From: Bugulina stolonifera
Taxonomy: Eukaryota > Bryozoa > Gymnolaemata > Cheilostomatida > Bugulidae
Assembly (NCBI GenBank): GCA_935421135.1
Contig: OW285195.1
Span: 2,728,001 to 2,792,000 of the forward strand
DNA: 64,000 nucleotides
Direction: 5' to 3'
The notes beneath the pieces were generated by a model. It worked only from the letters and a program-made list of their open reading frames with translations, had not been told where the DNA came from and made no database searches. The position numbers and the translations under genes are program-made. Below are positions 51,501-62,400 of this stretch, piece by piece. How positions within the stretch are numbered: the first letter of the stretch is position 1; each line of letters starts with the position of its first letter.

Positions 51501-53041
51501 TTTTAAACACGCAAACCTCTTGGAGGTTCATCACACCGCAATGACTGTAAGGGGTTCTATTGAATCATGTGGTACCATTTCTCCTCACATATCTACTCTT
51601 GGAGAGCTGAGTGCCCAAAATGCTAAAGAATCGGTACCACCTTTCCTGTTCAACTTTGTCTGCTTGTCTACTGGACTTATTGCAGAGATGCCAGTTGACC
51701 CCAATGCATATTCTGATGTCGATATGTCAGAAAAAGTATTTTCCTTGTGCCAAAATTACATATCTCTTGCCAACAAAGGACATATCACACCAAAAGCAAT
51801 GGCTCTTGGTTTAACATTGAGGCATGCAACAGGCTCGAAATACGTCTTCAACCTCCTCAATGGAATGGGGCATATACCATCATATGACACCATACTTCGT
51901 GCAGAGACATTTTTGGCCTATCAACAACTAGCGAATCATAAGGAAGGGTACTTGCCACAGAACTTTCGCACAGGCATTCTAACTACTATGGTGTATGACA
52001 ATATAGACTTTTCGGACCCCGTTGGGGGGTTTACAGTGCCCCAACCATCAGCTCGAAGGGACGCTGCGATGCAGCGTGACGAGCACAAAGTGCACCACAC
52101 ATGAAAACCGAAGTACTACCTTCAGAAAAGCTCCAGCTATCTATTTTGCACCACCCCTCTCCTTTCCTTAATCCACCACTGCCAGTGCTATCACCACCTA
52201 CATGTACATGATGTGCTGTTATACCAGTACTATCATCCCCTACATGTAGTTCAGCCTATGTTCTACCATCAAACCATATTACCATGCACACACCCCATAA
52301 ATAGACTAATTATAATAATCTGCCCCATACTCAACTGATAAGGTGATGCCATAGTTTATGGTACAAAGTCTATGTTTACATCATGAGTATAATTTATGTT
52401 ATAATAGCCTTTTCTTACTGATACAAAGTAATTCAAAGTAAAACTGATCACACCATAAATATACAATGTATGTGTACATGTATTATGTCAATATAGTCAG
52501 TACAGTACATGTATTATGCTAATTAAGAGTTTTTAGTATTGCTTCTTTGTAGGTACATAAACAAAATTTTGACCAATTTAGCCATTTTCCTCTATGAGTT
52601 CTACTCAATATACTGACTTAGTACATGCACTATATGTGCACCTCTCTTTAGCCTTCCAATGCATGTGCCATCTATGTGTGGTAACTACATGTACATTTTA
52701 TTATCATCAATATAATATCATCATGTAATGTTTACACTGTGAAACCTACTATCTTGACATGTTTTAACTTATTACTACCTCCTATGTCTTTCATTTAGAA
52801 TGACCACCTGCATGCACTTTTCATACACCTCTCCTAAGCTAACCCACTTTTAGTAATACCCAACTTACCTGCATTCACTGCATCTCACTCCAGTTTCATG
52901 AATCAGAAGGCTTGTCTTTAGACAAGGTAAACAGAACACATGCAGACAAGGCAGTCCTCTTGGATCAACCAGTTGAGGGAAGAATTTACAGCAGTGACCA
53001 CATCTGTAGCTCGTGGTAACTCTTGCTATTCTGCTGGCCAT
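29613..53041 (-). CDS. TRIM-type protein: RING, two B-boxes, coiled coil, NHL-like propeller
   Basis: Seven coding exons join in phase: 53041-52869, 48547-48367, 45479-45287, 43317-43112, 42406-42130, 31449-30751 and 29743-29613 (stop TGA). All have GT-AG borders; total 619 aa. The domains in order are: RING C3HC4 at residues 14-57; B-box 1 at about 91-116 (C91, C94, C105, C113); B-box 2 at about 148-171 (C148, H151, C160, C163, C168, C171); helical, charged coiled coil at about 184-330; and an NHL-like beta-propeller at about 344-619, with repeats such as LPTGIAYDDRDELIYVNTWG. This is the architecture of TRIM2/3/32/71-type E3 ubiquitin ligases, cytosolic proteins that often act in RNA or protein turnover. 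The start is the ATG right before the RING. Intron 5 is 10.7 kb of mostly satellite, and intron 1 holds an opposite-strand gene. The exact orthology is not assigned. Confidence 0.9.
29744..30750 (-). other. TRIM intron 6, very AT-rich
   Basis: About 1 kb with many acatgtac/tatata words and no array or coding signal. Confidence 0.6.
30751..31449 (-). CDS. TRIM gene exon 6: most of the NHL-like propeller
   Basis: A 699-base open exon starts just after ..TTATTGTAG, 47 bases beyond the edge of the satellite, and ends GAAG|GTAAAT. It encodes about 233 residues of a repeated beta-sheet pattern. The clearest NHL-type blade is LPTGIAYDDRDELIYVNTWG. Confidence 0.88.
31497..41362 (+). repeat. 41-bp satellite, about 9.9 kb, inside TRIM intron 5
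   Basis: The monomer GGTATGGTACAGGTATACAC + TGTATATGTACATACACTAT + T (41 bp) alternates with a 43-bp form (ctatattgg instead of ctattgg). I estimate roughly 235 copies. Higher-order repeats are plain. Blocks at about 36625-37530 recur exactly 1000 bases later, and blocks around 34347-34715 recur 948 bases later at 35295-35663. Because the monomer has no stop on the plus strand in any frame, open frames of up to 909 codons appear. They encode only a low-complexity Tyr/Val/Thr/His repeat and are not genes. The transcribed (minus) strand copy also carries TGTACATA once per monomer. Confidence 0.96.
41363..42129 (-). other. Non-satellite part of TRIM intron 5
   Basis: AT-rich and unique. A short palindromic cluster of acatgtac/gtacatgt words lies at 42040-42110. 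No gene seen. Confidence 0.5.
42130..42406 (-). CDS. TRIM gene exon 5: second part of the coiled coil
   Basis: It begins IEAIRAESEKLKKEIAEYV after ..TTGTTTCAG and ends in an A|GTGAGT donor. That donor must be joined to an acceptor 10,680 bases away, on the far side of the 41-bp satellite. Confidence 0.82.
42407..43111 (-). other. TRIM intron 4
   Basis: Unremarkable AT-rich intron, no repeat family recognised. Confidence 0.5.
43112..43317 (-). CDS. TRIM gene exon 4: first part of the coiled coil
   Basis: Lysine- and glutamate-rich helix with a heptad-like pattern (SKELRRRLDKKSESLAAKVA). The acceptor is ..TATTACAG and the donor AAAAG|GTAGAG, which is weaker than the others. Confidence 0.82.
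43540..44480 (+). pseudogene. Decayed non-LTR retrotransposon (LINE) reverse-transcriptase tail
   Basis: The plus strand at about 43640-43790 reads NIDEKLSFNNYIDNIIS followed by LFLIRKLRTIRLSNEG and KTFHRTKI. This matches the conserved segment after the catalytic core in CR1/I-type reverse transcriptases. Frameshifts and stops follow, with a further decayed stretch around 43900-43990. A second copy of that last segment (accaaactaccgacaatggc) occurs at about 44311-44395. The element lies in TRIM intron 3, opposite to transcription. Confidence 0.6.
44685..45128 (+). pseudogene. LINE 3' end: C-terminal part of a second reverse transcriptase
   Basis: The open stretch 44835-45101 encodes a basic segment with MWRGHVLRRDKEYVGKRM, KRGCPKRRWKDCLKDD and DRVRWRKRIRNVDPT. 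This is the typical C-terminal tail of RTE/endonuclease-type LINE polyproteins. Upstream (44685-44834) the same domain continues with stops in all frames. After the stop comes a short agaaggagaagaag tail. The element is 5'-truncated, as LINE insertions usually are, and inactive. Confidence 0.75.
45287..45479 (-). CDS. TRIM gene exon 3: B-box 2
   Basis: It encodes the CAQH...CSIC...CLRC B-box 2. The acceptor is ..CCCAACAG and the donor G|GTAAGT. A phase-1 junction joins it to exon 4, completing a glycine. Confidence 0.85.
45537..45567. repeat. (TCA)n microsatellite
   Basis: About ten copies of atc/tca at the edge of the GC-rich repeat cluster. Confidence 0.9.
45572..48075. repeat. Cluster of a GC-rich non-autonomous repeat family in TRIM intron 2
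   Basis: At least five copies or half-copies in both orientations: about 45572-46070 (+, two tandem halves), 46557-46830 (+), 47270-47480 (-), 47490-47720 (-), 47770-48010 (+). Shared words are tataaaaagacgaaacggt at the start, a (ccgcggt)n stretch, ctccaatcagattcgg, ggatctcggctccgggtggt, gcatcgctgccggggcggg and gtggggtgggt. Interleaved is a palindromic tract around aagcacgaagtgcttgt (46235, 46990, 47095, 48075). A further copy sits at 60845-61175. No open frame is conserved among the copies. The GC content is far above that of the surrounding intron. Confidence 0.8.
48367..48547 (-). CDS. TRIM gene exon 2: acidic linker and B-box 1
   Basis: The acceptor is ..TATCCAG and the donor CAG|GTAAAT. 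It encodes an acidic linker (EEEVEDETD) followed by a zinc-binding B-box 1 with YCDLC, FC and LC cysteines. Confidence 0.85.
48548..49555. other. TRIM intron 1, upstream of the nested gene
   Basis: AT-rich; the promoter of the nested plus-strand gene should lie here. No clear TATA box is visible. A plus-strand frame at 49229-49480 shows no domain and no good link to the gene. Confidence 0.4.
49556..52104 (+). CDS. Nested five-exon gene, 544 aa, unassigned zinc-knuckle family, probably element-derived
   Basis: Exons 49556-49879, 50273-50465, 50563-50704, 50885-51034 and 51279-52104 join in phase (0, 1, 2, 2) with GT-AG borders and no stop. The N-terminal part has a Cys/His pattern (C..ESHNIYYHPKCYLRF) followed by KLDRTL. 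Exons 2-3 carry a second, similar pair (CIICEKSRKRRG ... HYHNSC). The C-terminal exon has a helical stretch and the segment TTMVYDNIDF. I recall similar uncharacterised multicopy proteins from cnidarians, sponges and molluscs, where DNIDF is followed by more than a hundred further residues. Here the frame instead ends 26 residues after it, beyond a palindrome at about 52061-52077, so the C-terminus looks truncated. Function unknown. It lies inside TRIM intron 1 on the opposite strand. Confidence 0.7.
52105..52868. other. Between the nested gene and TRIM exon 1
   Basis: AT-rich. The stretch 52320-52450 (cccatactcaactgataagg) is a diverged copy of 53258-53450, and part of it recurs at 55515-55630. 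Confidence 0.5.
52869..53041 (-). CDS. TRIM gene exon 1: start codon and RING finger
   Basis: Encodes residues 1-57 plus two bases of codon 58. The donor reads AG|GTAAGT. The single base needed to complete the codon (AG+A, Arg) is the first base of exon 2 at 48547, although the intron between them is 4.3 kb and contains a complete gene on the other strand. The encoded protein is identical to that of the exon at 1060-1232. Confidence 0.85.
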
Positions 53042-54726
53042 CTTGAACTCACAATCCTTTGGCAGTAGTGAGCAAAGAAAGCAGTTATTTAGTCAGAACA
53101 GTAAATTATGGTAGAACTAGTAGCTAGTACAGTCAGTCACCAAGTGTTAGGTATGTCATGTGATGATATTATACAAGTCACTATGTTTACATACTTTAGC
53201 CTGTTATCTATGACCAACCATATTCAGGTAGGCCCGCTGTATACACATGATAGATTACCCCTTACTCAACTGATAAGGTGGTGCCATACTCTATGGTACA
53301 CAGTCTATCTTGTGTCACGAGGTCAGGTGGTGCTATTCTGCCTTATCTTGTACACATAAACCCAAAGTGAAACTGATCAGCTTCCCCAATAACACTTGTC
53401 AGTGGCTCTGAATTGAAACTAGCCAAGTATTCTTTCACAGTGTAAATATTTTATTGAAGACTTCAACAGAAAGTTCATTATAGTATACGATAGTGAGTTA
53501 TCCTCTCTTGTGTGGTTTTAAACATATGACAGTAAATGAGGAACTTGTACCATCGTCTACTGCTGCTGACTGAAAGACTAGGGTGGAGTTGCATAGTCTG
53601 AATATTATATTTTCCTAGAGTCCCAGGTACATGTTGTTAATGACCAGATATCTCAGTAATTCTCTTGCTACGACGACCCTTGCTGACGTCCTAGTACTTG
53701 ATGAACTGCTGTACAATCATGTAATCAATATTATGCATCAATTTTATAATTAAATTATATATAATATTTTCGATGTGAATACTGCACCATAACTACATAC
53801 ATGTACATGTAAATAGGTCAGGAACTGAGGTACACTCATAAAATGGCTAGGTAGCTGTCAGTCATGTTGCTAAGGACGTTTTGGCAGCTGTCCACACCTA
53901 TTAAATGAAGCAAAACATCTGAAAGAATAACCATCCATGGATAACGTTGACACGTACACAGCACTCCTATGTATGTCACGTTCACATTATTAATTGAGAT
54001 ATAGAGAACTAGTTTATGTAGTGATGCTATATTTGCCTTTATAATCAGTATACAGTAGAATATGAAGTCTGTTTGTTTAATTCGCTACAATAAAACCAAA
54101 CACACTTTGAGCACAACAAAATACAGCGTTGGTTGTACTGAGTAAATTCTTACTACTGCAACCAAATCTATGATTTGAGCTCAGCTGATGCTTCTACATG
54201 CACACATAAAACAACTCAAAGAAGTTTCTGACCGAAGGGTCACATGAGGTTATCAAGTCACCACACGGGCCCATATAAAACGAATAGGAATTGTCCTCTC
54301 TCACAGGTCTATGATAATCATCTAGCTCACAAATATCATTGACCCACACTCTGCGAAAGAGGCTTGCTAACATTATTGTGTCTGGCTGGGTAGCTGAGGA
54401 GCAAAGCAGCATACAGACCAGTGTACAGGGGGAGTCAGAACGGGTCGACCAAGCGAGAGGGAGCTAGGGCTAGAAAGGAACATTAGTAAATTAGCTGTAA
54501 ACAGATGAAATAATAGTTCTAATAGGAGTGTTGACAGATCACATGATTTTGCTACAGGGGTGTATAAAGATCACATACATGTTAGTAGTGCTACAGGGGT
54601 GTAAATAGATTGTGTAACAATGCAACAGGGTTCATCTTTAGTCTGTTATGGACACATGTAATCCACTACTACATGACTGTACACAGGTGAGATGGTACTG
54701 TTTATATTGTGATGGTACAGGACATT
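53042..54726. other. Upstream region of the TRIM gene; no gene recognised
   Basis: Should contain the TRIM promoter and 5' UTR on the minus strand. The stretch 53258-53450 belongs to the local repeat described at 52320 and 55515. The minus-strand frame at 54194-54412 (72 codons) has no recognisable motif. Confidence 0.4.
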
Positions 54727-55507
54727 TGTATACGGCTCCAGCTACCCGGATAAAACCCTATAGCACCTTAAGTGCCTAGTAGTTGGCACAGCGCTACTCA
54801 ACTAACACCCGTACTCTCATACCTAGCTGTTCGTATACTCATACTCAACTTTATTGCATGTCTAAACCACTCATTTACTGTCTACATACGTGTATTTATG
54901 TGTTTATATTCATTCTACTTAACTACATATCAATGTACATTCATGTATGATAATTACTAAGTCTTTTTGGTAACTTTTATACCCATGTAAAGAGGCCTGA
55001 CCTCTCAAAATCCCTTGATATTCATTTTGTGCATGAATTGGATGATTATAAGCAACTTCTGTATAACCCGACCTATTTTGGGTCGGCCGTCAGGCTTCCG
55101 GCGGCCATGTTGTTGCGCAACTTCCGGACGACCTTATGTCGTCTTTTCCCGACACTACGTCGGGCGGAAGTCCTTATACTATATAAAGGGCACTGTTTTA
55201 TCATTTTTTGTCTCAGTCTTCACTTGGCTTTCAATAAAGACACATCTATACTTATACAGAGACTTTAACTTCCTTTTGTCAGGTCATTCGCTTAGCGAAC
55301 CGCCTATTAGGTCGGATCACTCTCTTTCAAGGTATAGTCTGAAGGTCAGACTTGGGACCAGATGGGTCGTCTCTGGTAGTACTAAAGGACTACTGAGACC
55401 GCTCGATCTTTCATGTAATGAGAAGGCCTAGCACCACTCATAGGCACTTCAGTTTTGGGTCGGTAGTCGTTCAAGGACGACCACACGAAATACCAGAAAC
55501 CATTACA
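54727..55507 (+). mobile_element. Solo LTR, second copy of the family at position 1
   Basis: Starts TGTATACGG and ends ATTACA (TG...CA). The flanks acatt (54722-54726) and atatt (55508-55512) could be a 5-bp target duplication with one change. A TATA box lies at 55175-55190 and AATAAA at 55233-55238. GGTCGG/CCGGCGG and CTTCCGG/CGGAAG words lie upstream of the TATA box. Direction of transcription is plus, towards the 3' end of the transporter gene. No internal retrotransposon sequence on either side. Confidence 0.75.
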
Positions 55508-56442
55508 ATATTTAGTCTTATCTTCCTGATACATATTAATCCAAAGTGAAACTGAAACTCATCAGATAGATTTCCCAATGACACTTGTCAGTGGTCCTAA
55601 AGTGAAACTGAACAAGCATTCTCTCCATGTGCAACTTTGTAGCTACAAAATGTACATGTATAGTTTAACCCGGAGATTCCATATTGTTGGATGACTGAGA
55701 ATTTTAAGGACAGGGTTGTAGGCAGACGATGCAATAGTAAATGGTACAGTGAATATCCCAGCCGAATATCCATATGATGCCTTTTAATCTTCAACTTTTC
55801 CTATAAATTTGTCATTGAGGAGTAGAGAGCTCAGTTCTACATGTATAAATATCACCCATCTCAGACTGTGGTAGAGGTCTCAAGTTCAAACACCAGTCAA
55901 GGATGGACAACTCCTACAGTTGTGGAACTGAACCCTGGCCCCTCAATGACGCTGTAACACATAGGACATAATATATATATACATTTATCATACTGTTGTG
56001 TTTTTTTATAATTAATGTGTATTCACATGTTTCCAGTGGGTAGAAGACAAAACAAATTACTTTGGTTTTTATCTGAAAGACATCAGACTACTGAATTTAC
56101 AGGATACCAGAGCAATATTAAGGAGTGTACATGTAACAGTATACAGTAGCTCACTATGATGTCATGATTATTATGATCACTTTCATTACTGTACAGATTA
56201 GAATAATAATATTATATATTCTACCAGAGTTCACTATTGTAAGTAAAGTAAGTATGTCAATGTGTTGACCTATATAATACAGTATCATCTGTGTATACGT
56301 CATGTAGATATATACCAGATTGTATATCTGATAATCTACATGTAAGTACGTTTGGTGATTGCTTCTAGTTTAATACCATACAATCACAAGATACAACAGT
56401 GTTCATTACTGTATTGTTACTCTGATGCATTACACTATGGAG
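55508..56442. other. Between the LTR and the transporter stop codon
   Basis: The stretch 55515-55640 matches 53330-53450 (ccaaagtgaaactga, acacttgtcagtgg). No gene seen. The transporter 3' UTR (minus strand) must lie in the right-hand part. Confidence 0.4.
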
Positions 56443-59400
56443 TTATCTTTCCTTGTTCAGTCTTCGTTTGTAGATTATCACAGGAAGTATAATAATGCTG
56501 GCCAATATGGCCGCACTTCCAGCAGTTATCAAACCATACTGCTCTTGTGTACTGACTCCGATATAGGCTGTAACAAATGGAATATAGTTATATAATATTA
56601 TAATATACTGTCCATAGCCTGAATATGCACATGTATACAACATGCAACATAAATGTGAATTATACATATTATTATAATATTATCATGTGATACTGTAGAT
56701 TACACCTGACTCAATCATATAAATCTGCAGAATTTATCTACTACGTAGTGTCACAATATACACATAGGATCCACCTACATGTATAATATAAAATTATATA
56801 TAATCATATTGCACTGTAGAGTATTATATGAAGGTTAAGCTGTAGATTGCACTTACTATAGAGAGAAGTGCCCAGAAGTGACCCTAGTCCAGCAGCTAGT
56901 AGTTCCAGACCAAATAATAAAGGTAACAGTCTTTCACCACAGAAGTCTAACACCACAGCCAGTAGATTTCCAAGAGACATGGCAAATGATACTCCCCATA
57001 TAGCTAGGAAAGTGTAGTATACCTCCTAGAGGTCAATGACATATAATTATGGAGTGTAGCATACCTACTAGAGATCAAAGGGACACGTTCATAGAATGTA
57101 CAGCATTCCTCTAAGAGGTCGTGATGTATGTCCATAGTAAAAGGGTAGATCTACATGTATACCCCATCAAATCAATGATGGATGGGTATAACAAATTTAA
57201 GAAAGCTTCTAGAGGTCTAACAAATAATGAGAATAAGGAAATAGGCCTCGGTTATTGCTGTAGGCCTATATACATAATATACATCGTACGTGTATATATA
57301 CATTGTGAGTGTATAATATGTACAGTACATGCAAATATATGAATATACAATGCCTTCCTGGTAGCTAATTGGTAGTGCTGCGCAGTGTTTCGGTATCATT
57401 CAGTTTTTTCAGCTCCAAAACCGAGAAATTTTAAAGTGGAAACCAAAGCTGAATGACTCAGTTTTATGGTTCAAGCAGCGTCTGACACTTTAGTGTGTTC
57501 ACTTCTGATAGCTGGTGCTGAGTATGTGTGAATGTTTTTTTATGTCTCGTCCAATGTTTATAATTTTATGTCATCCTCGGCATCCATCGTTGTCACTCAG
57601 TAATGATTTGTTGTATTTTTATTTAATTTTAGCACTTACATCGTATACTTCCATAATTATACCATAATAAATAATTAGTATTCTATAATTGCGATTTGTT
57701 AATTGAAATAAAAAGCGGTTACCATTACAGTTAAAAGCAAAGTGTGACAACTCCCATAACTGAGTAGGGAATTTTCGGCTCGACTGGGTGATTTCTCTGA
57801 ATCTTAAAATAACGGAGCAAACCGAGGGGTGAAAAGCAACTTCGGTATCATTCAGATTTTTTTAAAAAAAATCAGCCAAACAAATGAATGCAGGGTCAAA
57901 GAAAAATTACCCAGCACTACTAACTGGTTGGGAATTAATTACACCACTGGCACAGCTTATCTGGGGTGAGGAGAGCTCAAAATCACGTTCTGAAGAAAGT
58001 TTCATGGTGCAATACAGCTAAAATCTACGACTATTATCTATTACAGAGGTGATTATCTCCCCTATTTTGGCCTACAGCTGCTATGGTTTCATGTGTCAAT
58101 TCACAACGATACCAAGTGATTACGTTACCAGAGTTTTTGAACAACTTTTCAGTGTCAATGATAATCTCTGCTATATATTCATATAGAGCTACTTAGTGTG
58201 TATGAACAGTTATTCCCTCACATATGTTCCGCGGTCATTCAGAGTGATAATTTTAATTCAGCAGAGGAAAGCAGATAACTCCAAGACTATAACGACATAT
58301 CACTTACTTTAGTGTTGGAGAAAGACACAGCAATGGTGATAATTCCATAAACTCCAACAGTTAGAAATCGTAGAATAAGTCTGTCGAACTTGAGTGAACT
58401 AATGGCTATAGTTAGTAGACTACCCGATATCTTGGCCACGCCTACAATACAAAACATCCACTATCCCACACTGCATTTCGATCTTCACTTCATTAATTAT
58501 GGCATCATGCACAGTCTTAGGCTATTACAAAAACTTACCAAATATGGTTATTGAGAGGGCAACTTGTGTTTCTCCGAGCCCGATTCTGTTTACAATGTAG
58601 TCATTGATTAGAATATGAAAGGCTGTGTTGGTAGAGTTCCACAGGAAGGAGTTTACCAACAGACTCCAAATCTGTATGTATAACATATTCATTAGTGTAT
58701 GGATTGATTATTTGTGTATATTATACCTTTATAAATGCCGGGTTTGTAAGAGAAATGTCTACTGTATTTAATCTACATGTACAGACACTTCAAATATGAC
58801 ATGACACTTCTACATGATTATACTATTAATAGAATATTACAATAAATCCATATTGTACTAAAGCCAATATATCTATCAGTACCTGAGGACACTTGACCAG
58901 AATAAGAATATCATGTTTCAGCAAATGAACATCTGAGTTCTGCTTAAGTACAGCAGAGGCTACAGCTGTTGAATCTCTCTCAGTCTAGAAAACAATGTTT
59001 TTTGAAAATTTTGCAATTAAAAATCAGTTTCTTTTTAGTTGTGCTGTGCTTAAATAGGTGACAAGTTGAGACTCAAGAGAGATTGGAACGGTTCAATCAT
59101 CTGGGTTTACAGAAGTCACAACACAGAGCACATGTGTATAATCAGCCTATGCTTATAATAGAAGAAAACAATATTGTTGTCTTATATAGTGTGGCCAGAT
59201 ACAGTATTGGACCTGCCATAAAAGGCGGAGCTTTGCTATTGCAAGCACTAAGTGGTAGCTGCCAGAAAAGGCGGAGCTTTCCTATTGCAAGCACTAAGTG
59301 GTAGCTGCCAGAAAAGGCTACTGGCATAATATGTTAGTAAATTCTGTGATAAACAATAGCCTACTGCAAATCAAGTACTAGTTGGTAGATAGCCTAGTAC

Positions 59401-62400
59401 TTAAGTCATAGTCAGTGTTACTTATAGGAGAATGTATTTAACAATCTTACATCTTCTGCTGTATGTATCTCTATTCCTTCCTCTGGCTCATCACAGCTCA
59501 TGTCTGTTTCAGCTTTCCCATCTGCCTCAGTAGGCTTTACTAAAAGTCAACACAAGTAATATGATTTTTCCTCAGCTGTCAAAAAGTATGTTATATTATT
59601 GATGTGAGGATTTCTCTTAAGCTGTAAGGCCTAAAGTTGTTGTCTCTCAATTTGACAGTATGTTGGGAGAAGACAACTTTGCATTGCAATCAATGAAATT
59701 TATATAATGATCCCATGAAAAGATGAATTAGAATTTTCTTACTACTAATTTTATAAGATTTAGCAATGGCTAATTTGTGACAAGTTTATTTCAATAAACC
59801 TTTTGTGAGCTTATGTTGGGAAAGTGTAAACTGTGAAAAACATTTTTTGGTAAAAAAGACAATATTACAATTTGTGTTATGACTACTAAGTCATGACATA
59901 ATTATAATATTGTCTTTTTTACCAAAATAAGGAAAATAATTTGTAGAAACTGAAGCTGTTGGTTCAAACCTCTGTGTCTAGAAGTACAGTTGTCTATCAA
60001 GTCTAGATACTGCAACAATGCACAAAGTACAGGCTATATAGAATATGCATGTAGTAGGCTTATTAGTGGGTGAGCTGTTCAATATATGGATGAATAAAGG
60101 AATTAGCACTGTTCTATTTAGGAATTGACTTTTCTTACTCAGTTTAGCTTAAACATATCTCGTACCTTCATCACCTGTAGATATATCAGCGTTTGGTTCA
60201 AAAAAGGAGATCCCAGCCAGTATATGAAGTATATGGGATATAGCCAAGAATCCCATAGCCTTAGAGTATCCATATGTATCCAACAGATACTGTGATCCCA
60301 TTGGCCAGAGAGTAGCACCAATAAAACATCCCAGCACAGCGGTGGAGAAGGCTAAGTAGGTGTGTTTATCAAAGCATTTAGATAGAATAGTAGAGCTAGC
60401 CATGTATGTACAGGAAATACCAATACCTACAGAAAACACGAACCATGACTTGTCTGCTGGTGTAGAACCAACTCTACAATGTAGACTGATACACACTGCT
60501 CACACTATACTGACTGGTCTATCTGTCTGAAACAAGTACATGTATATCAAAGTATTATATGCATATAATTGTGTGCTTTGACTGAGTAACACTGGGGGCA
60601 TGTTCACAATTACACAATCTACAAATTACACATAATATGATTTACCGATTTATATTATCAATTATCATATTGATATGTTTTGATTAGACCAGTTATGTTC
60701 ACCAAGGCTTATCCAGCCTGAAATATCTCTAGATAAACATGTTATGCAAATGTACTAAAAGAGTGTGGAAAATGGTACATTTCTATAGACTAATGACAAA
60801 CCATGTGATTGCGTTTATAACAATATACTTATTATACAATCACCTTTCGGAATCGGTTCCAAGGTCCTAGTGCCACCCGGATTCGAGATCCAGATGAGTT
60901 TCAGAGGATCACTGATGGCGATATAGCTCAAGTACCAACACATATATGGTGGGTGGGGTGGGTCAAGTACCCATCCTGTTTTGGGTCGGGTTCGAGGGCC
61001 TTAGGCTAGGAACTCACCTTTGCAGCGATGCTTGGGAATACTGTCCCGAGGTCCTAGCACCACCGGAGCCGAGATCCTGCCCGGCAGCATTATGACACAT
61101 GTAAATCATCCCGATTTTCGACCCCATAATCTGATTGGAAGATGACAGACCGGAAACCGGACACCGTTTCATATTCTTATATATGCTGTACTATAATAAA
61201 CCTATTTCACCCTCTTACCAGACATTAATCATTAGACCCCTGAACTAACCCCTCTACAGCCTATTGTAGCTCCAAATTCAAACTTACTGTACACAGGGGT
61301 GGGAGTCGATAGTTTTAAAAAAAGAGAAATATGTGCTATTAGCTATTCACTACAAGAATAGAGAATCTGCCTATGTGATAGTGAAATTTAAATATAGAGA
61401 ATAGCTTTTATATCCGCTGAATCGCTATTAATTAGAAGTTATCTTCTCTCAAATCAGATTTGAGAGAGCAATTCAAAGGTGCCCATTTATTTCCATGAAA
61501 ATTAAAAAGCACAAACACAGCTATTTCTTGTTTACTTCATTTCAGCTACATTGTTTTGCAGAGTTCATATTGTGTTTACATGTATATTATTTTCTACAAT
61601 GCACAGTAGGGCTTCGTCATGGATTTGAAACATCATTGATAATGTGATAAGAAGGTATCAGGGTAGCAGCAACATACTCAATGTAATATAGCCAAGTCAA
61701 TTGCATGTGTATTAGGCATCACATATATAACCTTCAAATTGTCTGTCTGTGGAAATTGTAGAAGCATTAGTGTTGTACAGTTGTACATGTACTATTGGAG
61801 CAGTAATACATGTACAAAGTAAAATTTAGACTTATCTCCCCATGATTTTCTGTCAATGTCTAAAATATTATATATTTGTGGTTAAACCGGTAGTATTTTA
61901 GACTTCTAATACAAAAGTATTCTTCACACATACTATAATCTATTCTTTGTATGTTTTTTCTTTGTGTACACTATGTTTTTGAAGTCAAAAAGCTTTAAAC
62001 ACCCATATAATCCTGATATTAAATTGAGTTGGTTAGCAATTTCACGAAGTGTAATAGTTAAGACGGCCAGAAATGGCTGCAGCCGCAATGGCACTCGTTA
62101 CTAGCTACTAGCTAATAGCAGGTTGGGCTGAAAATAAAAGCGTATTGGTTGAAACGCTATTAAAAATTGACAGAAATTGAAAGAAGCGTGTCACAGCAGT
62201 TCGCTGCTGCAAAAGAAGAGATTAGCACAATCGAATAGCGTTTCAACCGCGCTAGTCCCACCCCTGACTGTACATGTATTCCTGCATGTACATTGTATTA
62301 TGTTGTTACATGAGAAATACTTACATGCATATTCCATGATTACTGCCTCATTATTTGGTCTAGTGTGGGTATTATGTAATGTACCACAACGTTAACAGCA

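Noticed and set aside
54194..54412. 72-codon minus-strand open frame upstream of the TRIM gene
   Set aside because: No domain, no supported splice partner, and no second copy.
55856..55950. Possible tRNA or SINE box B (caagttcaaacacc)
   Set aside because: No matching box A at the right distance and no foldable tRNA-like structure seen.
60427..60496. Longer version of the transporter exon starting at about 60496
   Set aside because: The acceptor TTTTCTGTAG at 60427 gives the correct phase and restores the family's helix 3/4 junction (LAG|GIGISC). The upstream part is intron read-through.
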